NCBI RefSeq assembly: GCF_032854445.1
Contig: NC_088301.1
Location: 52,439,187 to 52,503,186, forward strand
Origin: Liolophura sinensis
Taxonomy: Eukaryota > Mollusca > Polyplacophora > Chitonida > Chitonidae
Direction: 5' to 3'
Length of the DNA stretch: 64,000 bases
Numbering within the stretch: position 1 is the first letter of the stretch; each line of letters starts with the position of its first letter. The notes under the pieces are model-generated. The model made no database searches. It saw nothing but the letters and a program-made list of their open reading frames with translations, and was not told the DNA's origin. Shown here one piece after another: positions 24,001-35,940 of the stretch. The position numbers were made by a program, and so were the translations under genes.

Positions 24001-26147
24001 TAATGGAAATTCTCATTCCAGCAAGAGACATTGACGAAGATCCAAACATCTCCAGAATTAACAAGGTCAACGAAGAAAGCATCGTCATGTGTCTTGGGAC
24101 ACAGGGCTGTGTCTATAGATAAAATGGCGAAAACGAGATTTGAATACTGAAGATATGTGCAAAATGATCCATATTAACAAAATGGGTAACTGGTTTAAAA
24201 TGCGATGGTAAAAGCATGGCGTTCCTCTAATATTTAATATATAAATAATTAGTACAGTGGATGACACTTTTACAAATACTTACGGTTCACCCGAGGTACA
24301 TCTGACCCAAATCTGAAAATCCGAACGTTACAGGGCTTACAAAAAGTTTTTTTTTTATGTATTTACTTATTCATCTTCTGTAAATACGATGGTTGATTTC
24401 TTTAATAATGATATTACTGTTTTATACGTCTCTAATTGACAAAAGTGAAAGGCGTTACATACCTTGCTGGGCAGCCTGCAATTATACGTGTATAATCCCA
24501 ATCAGATTCCATGCCATAAAAGACAGCCGCCTGATAGCGAGATTCCCAGTCCTGAACAAATATACTTGAATAAGCTTTCTTTAAAAAAAGTTTTGTTGAA
24601 GGCGGAATGTGTTAATTCGACTTCATTTAAAAGTTCCATTTTGTTCGGCGGGAAACTACTTACAAAAAATATGCACGTGTCTGGAGGATAAACCCGTTGT
24701 TGATCCGTCCAGACAAAGAAAACGGCTTGCATGAGGGTGGTAAATCCTGGAGGGATATAGAAGGTAAACCAGTCATTCCAGCACCGGACAGCCACAGAAA
24801 TCCATACGTCACCCGTGTTTTCCAGGTGCACCGAAAACGGATCTTCCACATTTGACGGGCATTCCATTGTGTCTTTGTGACGTAAAATGGACAGAAAATC
24901 GTGAAAGGTTCATGACTAAGGAAGCAAGGTAAAATAAACATTAAAAACCAAAATAAAAAGAGATTAGGAAAGAATATTGACTATTTTCTCCATCAGACCC
25001 AAGCCAATTAAGGCTTAGTGATACTTACAATTAAAGGCTGGGATATCAAATCCTACGCTGAAATCGGAAAATTAGTCAAAGCTTAGCTATTGGAACTGAT
25101 CAGGGTCAGAGAATTTTGATTGTATCGACAAAATGCACAGAAACAATAAAAACTTCAGTATATGAAAAGGATTAGGCATAAAGCATGGAACTAAAATTAT
25201 TTATCACGGCTATCAGAGGTTGAGGGTTTAAAGAAATATGAAACAAAACGAACAGTGCATGATCCATATACTAGTATCCTATTGTGTCAACATTACGTAA
25301 TAAGCATAGGTTGCTTAAAACGATAGATTTAAGTTGGTGCAGTCGGTTAAGAGGCTTACTAATGGTGTATATCCAGATATGCCTTTGTTTCTATTAGCTA
25401 AAGAGAAAAGATTGCATATAAGTCAATAGGTATATTTTAAGTGTTATAATTCATTGATGGTAATTATTGAAAATGTAACGAACAATTTACCCACCTATAG
25501 TTACAGTATCCGAAAGACTTTTCCAGTTCTTCGCCATTTTCCCCATGTATCTGATACAGTTGAATTTTATCTTGCGTGTCCTATGAAAAACGTTTAATTA
25601 AACATTAGTTAACAGTTTAGGGCAAAAGACTTGTAGCAAACTGTCAGTATAGTTACATACCATTAACACGCAGATATCCTCCGGCTGTTTCAAATCTTGG
25701 TTGGTCCATTCTTTGAACATGGCCGACTGTACGATGACATCATTTGTCAACATTTCAAATGTGAATACTCCATAAGAACAGGTCAGGTTCACTGCAAGAG
25801 GTTCTCCGGGATTGGATATGGTTATGTTTAGAAAGCCATCCTGGTCTGGTGTGCAGTTTATGTCATCTGCCAAAGAAAATTGGTTTGTTTGATGGGGGTT
25901 TAAAGTAGCTTTCCACATTTCGGACATCTCACGATCGCGTTTCCTTTCAAGAGGCCTGGACTAAGAACCGTTAGATTTGTAGTGCCATACCAAAGACAGA
26001 CGACGCTTAACTCTCAGTCTCATATGGAAACCGAGCTCTCCAATACTTTGTCTTTTCCTCTTACGCTGAGCGAAAAGCAAGTAGTGCGAAGATCAGTGTT
26101 GATGTCTTAAGTAGTCCTCGATTCAGGAAGAGTTTATTGGAACGCAT
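18086..26147 (-). CDS. Secreted eight-repeat protein of unrecognised family (25 exons)
   Basis: The model gives about 891 residues. Exons on the minus strand: 26147-26065 (signal peptide, hydrophobic core LIFALLAF), 25955-25933, then eight cassettes. A exons: 25866-25661, 24872-24664, 24112-23904, 23052-22844, 21881-21673, 20862-20657, 20086-19878, 18829-18633. B exons: 25580-25495, 24551-24463, 23499-23411, 22518-22430, 21414-21326, 20525-20440, 19705-19620, 18184-18086. 29-nt micro-exons: 25057-25029, 24312-24284, 23246-23218, 22223-22195, 21130-21102, 20301-20273, 19205-19177. Phases agree at every junction (A 1 to 0, B 0 to 2, micro 2 to 1). Each repeat has C-x-n-NxGDVWVxVxLxCWND, then a C near the end of A (YPxDxCIF), then DWxxxxQ, IYSEEPDWD and a final C in B, then VGxxxPxxN in the micro-exon. 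No catalytic motif or membrane segment was seen. I know no family with this pattern. The last exon and stop are the least certain part. Confidence 0.8.
18365..18487 (-). pseudogene. Relic or alternative B-type exon near the 3' end of the eight-repeat gene
   Basis: On the minus strand, a segment translating as DWNFAWRKSVVYSGG and ending in a Cys matches the B exons. The acceptor ttctttttaag leaves it one base short (ACTGG instead of GACTGG), so splicing from exon 18829-18633 at GTGAAT shifts the frame and stops at 18365. An intact B exon follows at 18184. A weaker GTGGTT donor for the preceding exon (ending at 18617) would restore the frame. A dead duplicate, an alternative exon or a sequencing error are all possible. 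Confidence 0.55.
18983..19083. other. Intronic cluster of perfect hairpins closed by an outer stem
   Basis: An outer 7-bp pair (18983-18989 tttaagc with 19077-19083 gcttaaa) encloses three hairpins: 18988-19009 (gcccggtt / aaccgggc), 19015-19042 (accggcg / cgccggt) and 19048-19066 (caacgtt / aacgttg). A fourth, 19062-19077 (cgttgc-ttca-gcaacg), overlaps the third and competes with it. The segment is GC-rich inside an AT-rich intron of the eight-repeat gene. It could be a structured RNA, a DNA structure or a transposon end. Confidence 0.5.
19365..19590 (+). repeat. Solo arm of fold-back family C in an intron
   Basis: Shares 'tcaatttacctc', then 'aaattacacgcctcctatag', then 'caccatggcttaa', with the arms at 33765 and 34870. 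It lies in the intron between exon 19705-19620 and the 19205-19177 micro-exon. Confidence 0.7.
20998..21092. repeat. TA/CA microsatellite in an intron
   Basis: Alternating (at)n and (ac)n units ending 10 bp from the GTACGT donor of the micro-exon at 21130-21102, on its intron side. Confidence 0.9.
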
Positions 26148-26172
26148 TCATAGAAAGGGGTTAAGGCTAGCA

Positions 26173-26345
26173 ATATTTATTTGACTGGTGTTTTATGCCG
26201 TACTCAAAAATATTTCACTTATACCACGGTGGCCACCATTATGGTGGGAGGAAACCAGGCAGAGCCCGGCCGAAATCCACGACCATCCGCAAGTTGATGA
26301 CAGACCTTCCCACGTATGACCGGAGAGGAAGCCAGCAAGGTTGAC
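26173..26345 (-). mobile_element. SINE family A, truncated, just upstream of the eight-repeat gene
   Basis: Minus-oriented tail and body ('ttatttgactggtgttttat', then 'ccgtactcaaaaatatttca'), ending near 'gaggaagccagca'. The tRNA head is absent. It ends 26 bp upstream of the predicted start codon at 26147, so it may contribute to the leader or promoter. Confidence 0.85.
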
Positions 26346-27521
26346 AATAAAACTGGCAGGTATAGTTCATCGTGCGGAAAAAACTGACGGAAAAGGCAAA
26401 AGTACAGATTTTTTTGGAACACATGTCAAAATGTCAACCAGTTATCTATTACAAGTTTTAGGAGACGGAAGCATGAACAAAACATATCGCGAGGGTATAA
26501 AAATACCGTTATACTCACGCTGTAAATCCGAGGCAGAGGAGACAAAAGTCTGCAAACGATAACCAGAACGTTTAATGTTTGCAAGCCTAAATGCAACACT
26601 TTTATCCTTTCTTAAAAATGCGAAACGTTTTACATTTGAAAAATCACTCTTTGGCAAAGGTGATTTCATTTCAGAATTTTTCTTTTACTTAAGACACATA
26701 CATAATGTAACTCCACATTCAAAATATTGTGTACAATATTTTTATCACTAAAATTACAAAATCTGGGACATAATTACACCGCATATCGTTGCTTTCCGAT
26801 GGAAAACAAGTGCTGTGCTTTCCAGTCCAGGAATACATACCTATAGTGTATAAATGATAGTATGTCGTTGACTATATAGATCAGAAGTCTTATTAGTCAG
26901 TTAATAGCATTTGTTTACAGGAAACCGTTTATAATGACGGATATATTCTGGAATCTGGAATCCTCGTGAGGTTTATGCAAGCCCGAGGCATCGACGGTCA
27001 GATTACCATGGCAACAAGAGCCTCGATAAGCATATCCAATATTGAGAAGGTCTTTAATGCAGGTGACATAGTCCGATTACTATTAAAATTGTCAAAATTG
27101 AATGTTATGGTTGGAAAACTTATTTTATTTATAATTCCAAACCAAGCTAGGAAAGGTAGCGACAATCACGGTTACCACTACGACCTTTCATCTTTCATCT
27201 TGAGTCTCGCCAACCTACGTCATTCCAAATATTAATGTATTGTCATTTTGGTTTCAGGTTATTTAATACTAAAACCATTTCTCCATTTGGCAAACTGGCC
27301 CCAACGCCGATCTTTTTGGTGTTACTTTACTGGTACACATACATCCGAACGGACACCCAGTCCAGGTCACGGTTAAAAATACGGCCACCAAGCAAAGAGG
27401 GAGGAAAGCCCGGGTATGTCCCATGTATTGCAGACAGACGCTGTATTACCACTAGGAGCAGCCAAATGCGGGGTTTGTCACCCCCCCCCCCCCCCCGCCC
27501 CCTCCCACACACACACTCAGT
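26346..27521. other. Intergenic, upstream of the eight-repeat gene
   Basis: No TATA box or additional 5' exon is clear. A C-rich tract is at 27480-27497. Short open frames at 26966-27235 and 27235-27564 have no domain signal. Confidence 0.4.
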
Positions 27522-27782
27522 ATTTGTTTATTTGATTGGTGTTTTATGTCGCACTCAAGAATAATTCATTTGTACGACAGCGGCCAGCATTATGGTGTAT
27601 GGTGGAAGCAAACCTGGCAGATACCCGGGGAAATCCACGAGCTTTCGCAGGTTGCTAACAGACCTTTCCACCTTCGGCCGACGGCATTAACTGGACTTGA
27701 ATTCAACGCGACCGCATTGGTGAGAGGCTCGTGGGTCATTGCACCGCACTGGCGTACTAACCACTTCGACCACCTCAGACAC
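27522..27782 (-). mobile_element. SINE family A, near full length, diverged
   Basis: Minus-oriented: tail 'ttatttgattggtgttttat', body, then B-box region ('ggacttgaattc') and head ('accgcattggtgagaggctc'). No exact flanking duplication was found. Confidence 0.85.
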
Positions 27783-28962
27783 GGAGACCCACTCCCCTCC
27801 CCCCATCACCACAAACACTCACCACAGTCAAACACAGGGCAAATACCAACAAGTACATCCTAATAAAAAAAGAGAAACCTACAACAAAAGAAGGGAAATT
27901 ATTACACGCAAATTTATTAAATGTTCCTTAAATTGTATTTCAAATAGCTTGATTTATTTTAATTTACAATATAACCATATGTTCATATAATCATTCACCA
28001 GTTCCAATAACACCACCTACCTAACAAACGGAAACTAAGGATAATCCAACTAAATCAACTTAGGTATAATGCCGGGAAAGACGTTTCCATTAACTTTTAT
28101 AGACTCTAGGACCGGCGACACATGCATTTGATTTCCATACCGATTTGTGCAAATTGATATGCTAATTCCCAACATCTTTCCACCAACCACGATTCGTGCA
28201 GCAGAAGAGTCAGTTCACGAGCTAGAAGTACTTTGTGCAAAAGCACACAAAAGTTGGTAGATTATTTTCAGCAAAGATCTTCGTGTAAGCCTAGCTTTCA
28301 GTTTTTTCTATAGAGTGACGTATGGATTACAGATTTGACAACACGGAGTTGGGTATAGCTTTTACATGTATTTTAGTTTACAGAGAGGGAGATCTGGTTA
28401 ATACGGGGCAAGTTTTTAAATGAGATCAGTGAGAACTGGGATTAAAATAGACGTCTATGTTAATCACAGATGAGAATTGCGCAGACATATTTTCTGTACG
28501 CAGAAATAGCCACTGTCTGCTCGTTTATGCGCTTTGTGTTTATTTATAAAAAGGCTTCAGTCCCTGTGTAACCCAGTCCAGGTGTGTTTTGTTTCTGCAC
28601 ACCATTACAACATCTATATTACAGCCGTAATATCCCAAGATTCAGATTTTGTGTGGGCCTTATATTCGAAATTAAAATAGTTCATATCTCTCATAAGAAT
28701 TTGTACGACGTAGGAAAACATAAAGAATATATATACACGTTTAGAATGTCATTGATATTCACATTTGTGCCTACTGAATGATTCTTGTTAGTTCACACAC
28801 ATCCTGCCCCGATTGTATTGTACACCCAGACACCCACACCTAACACCAGTCATGCTCAGCTGAGGGCTGTGACAATAGAGAAATTTTATTCAGCGTACAA
28901 ATATCTCCCAAAAGTGTCTTTGTGCAGAAATAGCGCGCATAACTGAAAATGAACTAATTTAA

Positions 28963-29025
<63 letters not shown>

Positions 29026-30870
29026 ATACCATGTGGTCGTATTGGCATACGTATGTATACCATACCAGATGGTTATTTTAGTATTCGTATATATATATAT
29101 AGCTTGACAGGTGGTCAAATTCAACTCACCTCTTATTCTACTGCTGCTATGGAACACGAATTTGGAAAGCTTTGGCATTCTTCACTCCAGTATTAAAATT
29201 ATGCGGTATACTTATACAATGTTACCTTGCAAAATATATTTGTTTTCTGACCTATTCTGTAATGATCTGAGCCTATACTAGAAATAAAGTTTTACTGTTG
29301 TCGATGTTCGTCCAGTAAAATAGTAAGATTTTCTAAATATTTCTGATGCTCTTTTTTCTCCAATTTATCCGGTATAAGTATAAAAATGTATCTCTCAGAT
29401 GATTGCCTGGCATTACGTTTTGAACATTATTATTATTATTATTTATTTTAAGAACCTATGACTTCAAAACGTCAATACATTGGTTGTGTATATTTAAGTT
29501 GTTTCAACTGAGTAAAACTAGGTGTTTCGTCAACACGCTACATTTAACATATTAACAAGTCCTTGTGCGCGGTTGTATAAACACGGTTTTAAACACGCTG
29601 TTCTGTACACGCCTTGAAAGTAACCTGAGATAACCTGTGCAGAAACATGTTGTCTCTACAGTAAACATCCTGAATGGGAAAAACGAGTTTTAATTAGATT
29701 CTGACTTTATGCGTCTAGTTTTAAAGAAAGTGGGTTGTGCACTGTTTTTTTCCCTTGTGTTATTGTCAAGGCTGTAGATTGATAGGGCAGCGTGAAGACA
29801 CCCATCTTCAACTCGTACGAGCTGGCACATAGGTTAGGTGTAGGACACAATAGTTCATTACCATCCCGCATAATTTGTGCATGTGCCCTGCATGCTACGG
29901 ATGTTGTTACGTAGTCGGTTAAAATATAATGCGAATTATTCAGATAATGCTACGTCATTGAAGGTAGTATCGTAACTGACTTTTATTCTCTGACTCACGA
30001 CAGTTTTATAACCACGTCATGCATTATGATATGCTATACATTGTATGATTTGATTTACTTTATCACTGGCAATGAGGCAAAGTACTTGACACATTTCACG
30101 AGCAAAGGCTATGTTACAAAATTACTTAGTGTTCATCAACTTTTGCATGCTTACTTTTTTCTGCTTGGTTATACATGTCTAAGTATAAAGTTAATGAAAG
30201 AGAATACTTTACCAGACTATACTAAGAGCGTTTTATGACTTATCAATACACTCTTTTAACTACCAGAATATTAAGTACCGGTGAGTACCATAGGTGCATC
30301 TTTCTTGAGCTAAGAAACTAATTTGTCAGGTTGAGCATGACGAAGGAAATTGTACAACTACCTTTAATATAGTTTCAATTCAAAGAAAGCATACCTCATT
30401 TAGCACGCAGTTACTTTTTCCACAGTACATATTGTGTACACATGTGTGTTTCACTTAATACGCAATTTAATACGCAATTTAATACGCAAATAGATAGTTG
30501 GTTGCGTTTTAAGCAAATAATGATTCTTTGAAAGTTGTGATTTCTGGGAATAGGTTTTTCGCAAAACATACATTAAAAGAAGTAACTTTATGCTGGCCGA
30601 CTTTACCAATTCATGTTTTCATAAGGTTCTAAGACATCTGCAGATTACCGCAAACGCTTACCTTATATGGGTGCATGGCTCACTCTTCTTTCCTTGCGTC
30701 AGAACCATAGCTGTCAGTCTGATCTTTTACAACCCTCTTATCTTTTATGTAGGCGTATTTTAAACATAAAGGAAACCACTACTCACGTCATGTCGGAGGC
30801 GTAGTTAGGCTTAACCAACACGGAACGCCTAGACCGTCATTGATGTCAATGGGAAGTCCTTTCATTCATC
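27783..30870. other. Intergenic; microsatellite, no gene seen
   Basis: Contains a (ta)n tract at about 28964-29020 and a short 13-bp tandem (aatacgcaattt, three units) at 30458-30490. The open frames are AT-rich and have no domain features. Confidence 0.5.
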
Positions 30871-30875
30871 GTCCC

Positions 30876-30883
30876 TATAAAAG
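30876..30883 (+). promoter_or_regulatory. TATA box of chitin-binding gene 2
   Basis: TATAAAAG in a locally GC-richer setting (gtccctataaaagcagtc), 98 bp upstream of the ATG. It predicts a start of transcription near 30906 and a leader of about 70 nt. Confidence 0.65.
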
Positions 30884-30973
30884 CAGTCTCCGCACAACCT
30901 TACGTTACAATCCCTCACTTGTACGACTGATAACAGCCTTGCTCTCAAGACAGCCCTGATCAGCACAGAAAAG

Positions 30974-32326
30974 ATGGGTCCCTTAGCTGTCGCCGTGGTC
31001 ATCGCCAGCATTTGTCTCTTCGCCGAGGCGCAACCCGAATCTCCATGTAGCCATGTCAAATCCAACGCGGAGTGGGTTCCCAACCCTGAGAACTGCCAAG
31101 GGTTTTACATCTGCGCTTTTGGTCACCCCATAGAACAGTATTGTGGAGACGGTATGGTTTGGCAACCTGTAAAAAAAGTCTGCTGTCTCAAAGGATCAGA
31201 TCTGGATACATGTAAGTAATCTTATCAGTTGTAATGAAGTTGTACAAATTTACCAGATAGCCATGTAGATGCATCATTTTAAAGGTATTTGTTTTTTGTT
31301 GAATGTACATAGCTACATAAGGCTTGCAGTTTATACTTTTTATTATTGCTGATGTGGTGTCCCCCTAAACACGCGTTGGTCAAATTTTCACCTTCGGCTA
31401 CATATAAAATAGTTTTGAAGGTGTATGTTAAACTCCGAAATGAAAACGACTAAATACAATTATCATTTTGCCTATAACTGTGTTGATCTGGATTTACTTT
31501 GTTGTTATAAGGCACCGTACGTAAAGAATCCATCCAACCGGTACCAAAAGAATTTTCTGGAAATAACGCTCAGGAAACTTGCCAGCCTGGAATGACGACG
31601 AAGTTAACCCATCGGAAGCACTGTGCCCGTTACTTTGACTGTGCTCAGAATGGAACTGTCCGTGGTTTGGATGAAGAACACGAGAGGGAGTGTCCTTACC
31701 CTGAATTGTTCAATAGCAAGACCGGACAATGCGAGGACGTCGCCGACGTGGAATGTGGTGACAGGATCAGACCGAAAGATGCATGTAAGTTAACATCGTT
31801 TACTCAACAATTACATTCGCTTAGCTTCGAATCAGGAATGGTTTAATCGTGTTGCCTGCTCTCACAATCACTGTAGAGTGACTTTTTCTTATCCTTAACT
31901 ATCAACATGCATTAAAACAAATAGCAGTTTTATATATGTTACTGATAGGTAAATGTCAGGTATTTTTTCGAAGTTGCGCAAATGGATTTTTCAAAATTGA
32001 TGAAAAAGGTATCATGGCCTTTCTTTGGTATAAAGAAAAAACATTGTTTATAACATTTATACTTAACTTAGCTCTAAATCTATTTTGCAGGTGAATACGA
32101 AATGAACAAGTGCCATCGTTCCCACTGCATACCTTGCTGGGCGAGGTTTCCGTCCTGCTCAGGCCTGGAGGACGGTAAAAGAGTTTGGAAAGGCAGAGAG
32201 AAGTCACCTTTATACGCTGTGTGTGAAAACGAGAGAGTGGTGAAACATGGCAGGTGTCCCAATGGACATCTTTTCCATCCCAACCTTCTCGAGTGTGCTG
32301 ATGCACAGACCGTCTTAGGATCATAA
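30974..32326 (+). CDS. Secreted three-domain chitin-binding protein, paralogue 2
   Basis: Exons 30974-31211, 31512-31784 and 32091-32326 give 248 residues. It is the most compact of the four copies (introns of about 300 bp). The signal peptide is MGPLAVAVVIASICLFAEAQ. Domain 1 has the six-cysteine CBM14 layout C-x14-C-x5-C-x9-C-x12-C-x9-C with CQGFYICAFG. Domain 2 follows a linker and has CARYFDC and ECPYPELFN. Domain 3 has CHRSHCIPC, then GKRVWKGREKSPLYAVC and FHPNLLEC. Both introns are phase 1 and split a Cys codon (T|GC, T|GT), with donors GTAAGT. A TATA box precedes it. Likely a secreted chitin-matrix protein. Confidence 0.9.
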
Positions 32327-33764
32327 GACAAAACGAAAAGAAACGTTTGAAACCAGTATTGCCTTATCCAGCATGTCTAGTCATGCTAATAATTGACTTG
32401 CAAAGGACTATGTCTACTTGAGGGAATATTTTCCCGAACTTTTTGTGAGATATCTCTTTAACTCTAGTCCCACAAGTTATTCAGTGTGAACTCGTCATTC
32501 AGTGTGCTCTGACGACAGTGCGATTCCGCATGTGACAAACTACGTCTGTGCATAAATATGGTGCTCAATTTACAAAGATGTCCATGTATATCTATTGACA
32601 AAATTATGTAACTACTTTAATTTGCTTCGATGATACTGTGTAAAGGTTAGATTTATTTTTTATAAAACCATTTTTTGCTGGTCGACGGATTGTGAAGATT
32701 TGAGTAATAAAAGTTGTACTCTTGCGGACATGTTAATAAACGACATTTTAGATCTTGTTAATGTTTTCTCTTCCCGTGATATTGTTGTCTTAATAGTTGG
32801 TGCGTTTAGAAAACCGTTAAGCTCATCAGCAAGTAAATTACTGCATACACCGTGGTAAACCAAACTTACTTAATCTCTTCTCAGATAGTATTAACCCTCA
32901 CCCAGTAGCCTAAGAAGGTTTACACGGCAATACACAGTTTCTGCAAACACTACAAAGAACTAACATTGTAACTAAAGGTATATCTTGACTTAGTTAGGTA
33001 GTGTTATTCAGGTATCATTACAATGCTAGAATATATTTTTGCAGGGGCCGACATATCTCCAAAGTGATGCTAGTACGTCGAATTGTTTGCTGTTTTAAAT
33101 CAGGAATTCACTTGTATCCTTCTTCACTGTTTATACAATTTTGTACAGTGACCAATCTGAGTTACACAGGGCGAACAACCTTTTTACCATCCTTATCACA
33201 TATACTGGGATAGCCTTCTCTAACTGTTTCGCTGCGACCTTAAACTATTTGGTCAGGCTGATAAGCACTGATTTGTATTGTCAAATTTTTAAGCCTCACT
33301 CTCAAAATATTAAAACTGCTTTTTCTGTACGGTATTCTAAATGGTTGCAAACCTTGTCCTAACACACCAGCATTCGCGTTTGTGGGTCCCTAGAGACACA
33401 GTCGCACTTCGTCAGGTATCTGACAAACCCTATGACAAGGCAAAGCCGAAACAGCGTGGGATTGATTCGAACTTACTCCTTACCCGTTAAGACCTTCCGT
33501 GGGCTCCTATATATATTCTTGATCTTACTTTAAAATGCACATGGATAGACTTTCCGACTTTCCCGATAATTTTGAAAGTTAGCTAGTTATCTTACTGACG
33601 AAAGTAATATAAGTAAATTTAGGCAATTATTTAGTATAGACTGTCACCAAGTTTAACAAAAAGCAGAACATCCTATCCTATCGTCTTAAAGAGTGAATCT
33701 TTCGCGGAAAACTTGACTGAATTATAGAGACGTGATATGACTAACTGATACATTGATACCTTTA
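32327..33764. other. 3' flank and intergenic; no gene seen
   Basis: AT-rich. An AATAAA-type polyadenylation signal was not fixed with confidence. Nothing coding was recognised. Confidence 0.45.
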
Positions 33765-35074
33765 TAATATAATTAAAGACGTGCAGCATAGAGAGCAAGA
33801 TGAGAGCAGCTGACAAATGGTCACACGTAACCGGTGAAATAAGACTTCCTGTCAATTTACCTCAGTCAGGGTTTTATTCTAACTGTTCATGTGAATGCAT
33901 CAGTAGTAGCAATTTACAAGCTCTTAGCACCATGGCTTAAGCAGAATTAGGTAAGAAAATGTAGTGATGTTAACTGCAATTTAGTTCACATCACGGGTGT
34001 ACAATTACTCAAATTCTCGTTGTATTTGTACTTTAAATATCATTGATACCGAAATAAAAACTGAATATTACAGCCAAATTCAAAGAAAACAAGGCAATCG
34101 TATGAATATTAATGATACAGTTACACGAGACCTTCCCGAGTCACAATGTAATATATTGTGAAAAGTCTATTCTGTACTGGCGGTATACATATTTATATCT
34201 GCCTGTTCTCAGAAGAATTAATGGAAAATGACTATACCAGTACTATTTGTGTGGGGTGTCAACAAAATTTGGTTTTGTCGAACAGCGTGTGGATGAGCGA
34301 ACTTAGTGGAAAGGCGTATTTATAGAAGAATTCATGGGTCAATAGGTCAGACAAATCAGACGAGTCTTGGATGAGAATTTGGGCCACCGCCGATTAATTT
34401 ACTTCAGGCGTGTCTGTAACCCCGTAATAAAACTGTATAAAGTGGATGGATTGAACAGCTTTTCTCACGACAGAGAAAGGTATAGAGAGGTTCGACAATA
34501 CCAGTTGTAAACAGTTACTGAGGTACACGAGAATAACTGAATGTGCGCAAAACTCACACTGTTCTTAGTAACATTATTTCATACGGCTTACCATAGTGCA
34601 TGTAATTGTCCAGCACAATGTAAACCTCAGTTAAACCAAAAAAATCAAAAGTACATGTATACTGTGAATCATGGGTATTTTTGTGCACGAAGCGCCTACA
34701 CTTCATCATAAACGAAAGCTTTCATGTCGATACTTTTCTATACTATTTAATTGCTGTTATATACCTAATAAAGATGAAGATGGGCAAATTAATTTAAAAT
34801 GCGTAAAAATGACATATGGGATATGGTCAGTTGGCAACCATGCGTCTTACATTAACAACACTACATATTTTTTTACCTAATCCTTCTTAAGCCATGGTGC
34901 ATGTAAAGTGCTACCATCTATGCATCTACATGAACAGTTGGAATAAAACCCTGACTAAGGTAAATTGACAAGAGCCCGTATTTCACCGGTAACGTATGAC
35001 CATTTACCAGCTATCACATTGACGTCGATGCTCTGGTTTTACTCTCTTTGCTGTACGTCTTTAACTATATTACA
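33765..35074. mobile_element. Fold-back element with about 200-bp terminal inverted repeats (family C)
   Basis: The left arm (about 33765-33965) matches the reverse complement of the right arm (about 34870-35074) block by block: 'taattaaagacgt', 'accggtgaaata', 'gtcaatttacct', 'agtcagggttttattc', 'aactgttcatgt', 'caccatggcttaag'. The 0.9-kb interior has no transposase frame. Solo arms elsewhere in the window show that the family is active or old and dispersed. Confidence 0.75.
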
Positions 35075-35704
35075 AGCACATTTGTCTATGTCGATATTTA
35101 AACACGAAGTGATGAATTTCTACATCCTATACAAGCAAAGATATAGGCCAATACACCTGAATGATTTTAAGTATAGGCAATTTGTAATAATTATTACAAA
35201 CAATACAGGCCAGAAATGTTTTTAAAACAAGACTAATTAATAATACATTTTTCAAAATGCACATTCAGAGAGAAAGGCCAACGAAAACCCTGTGACAGGT
35301 ACAGACTTTAAGTATTACGCCCCTACTGGCATATAAATTCTTAATAATGTCTTACTGACTAGCTCCAGAAATCTATGCTGATGGTTTGTCATGGTTTATG
35401 CATTGAACGAATGACCCTGCGTGACCATGTCACCACACCATGGGTCAGTTCTTACCAAAGCAAATTCAGCGCACTAGGTTACCAGCATTCTGTTACAGAT
35501 GTGGGACCTAGGTCATTTCGTCGCTGAAACGGGGAAATAACTCTGTCACCACACAATCTGTCTGTAGCCCGTGGTGCCTTGCTTGCTAGATAATCCTAAT
35601 AGGATCTAAGTTTGTATTCGAAATAAGTTTAGCCATTTAACTTGTTGAATGAGGATGCTTTCGTTCACATTGGGCATATACGATGAACAAAACACCATGG
35701 GTTC

Positions 35705-35707
<3 letters not shown>

Positions 35708-35782
<75 letters not shown>

Positions 35783-35823
35783 TAAGTACTAAGTTAAACC
35801 TCAAGCACCCACTTTATATATAT

Positions 35824-35892
<69 letters not shown>

Positions 35893-35940
35893 GAATATAT
35901 AAAGTATATAAAGTTTATATATACATATATATATATATAA
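35708..35940. repeat. TA microsatellite pair enclosing a SINE-B tail fragment
   Basis: Long (ta)n tracts at 35708-35780 and 35817-35940 flank a 36-bp unique island (35781-35816). The island equals the 3' end of SINE family B at about 36517-36552 ('ctaagttaaacctcaagcac'). Confidence 0.9.
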
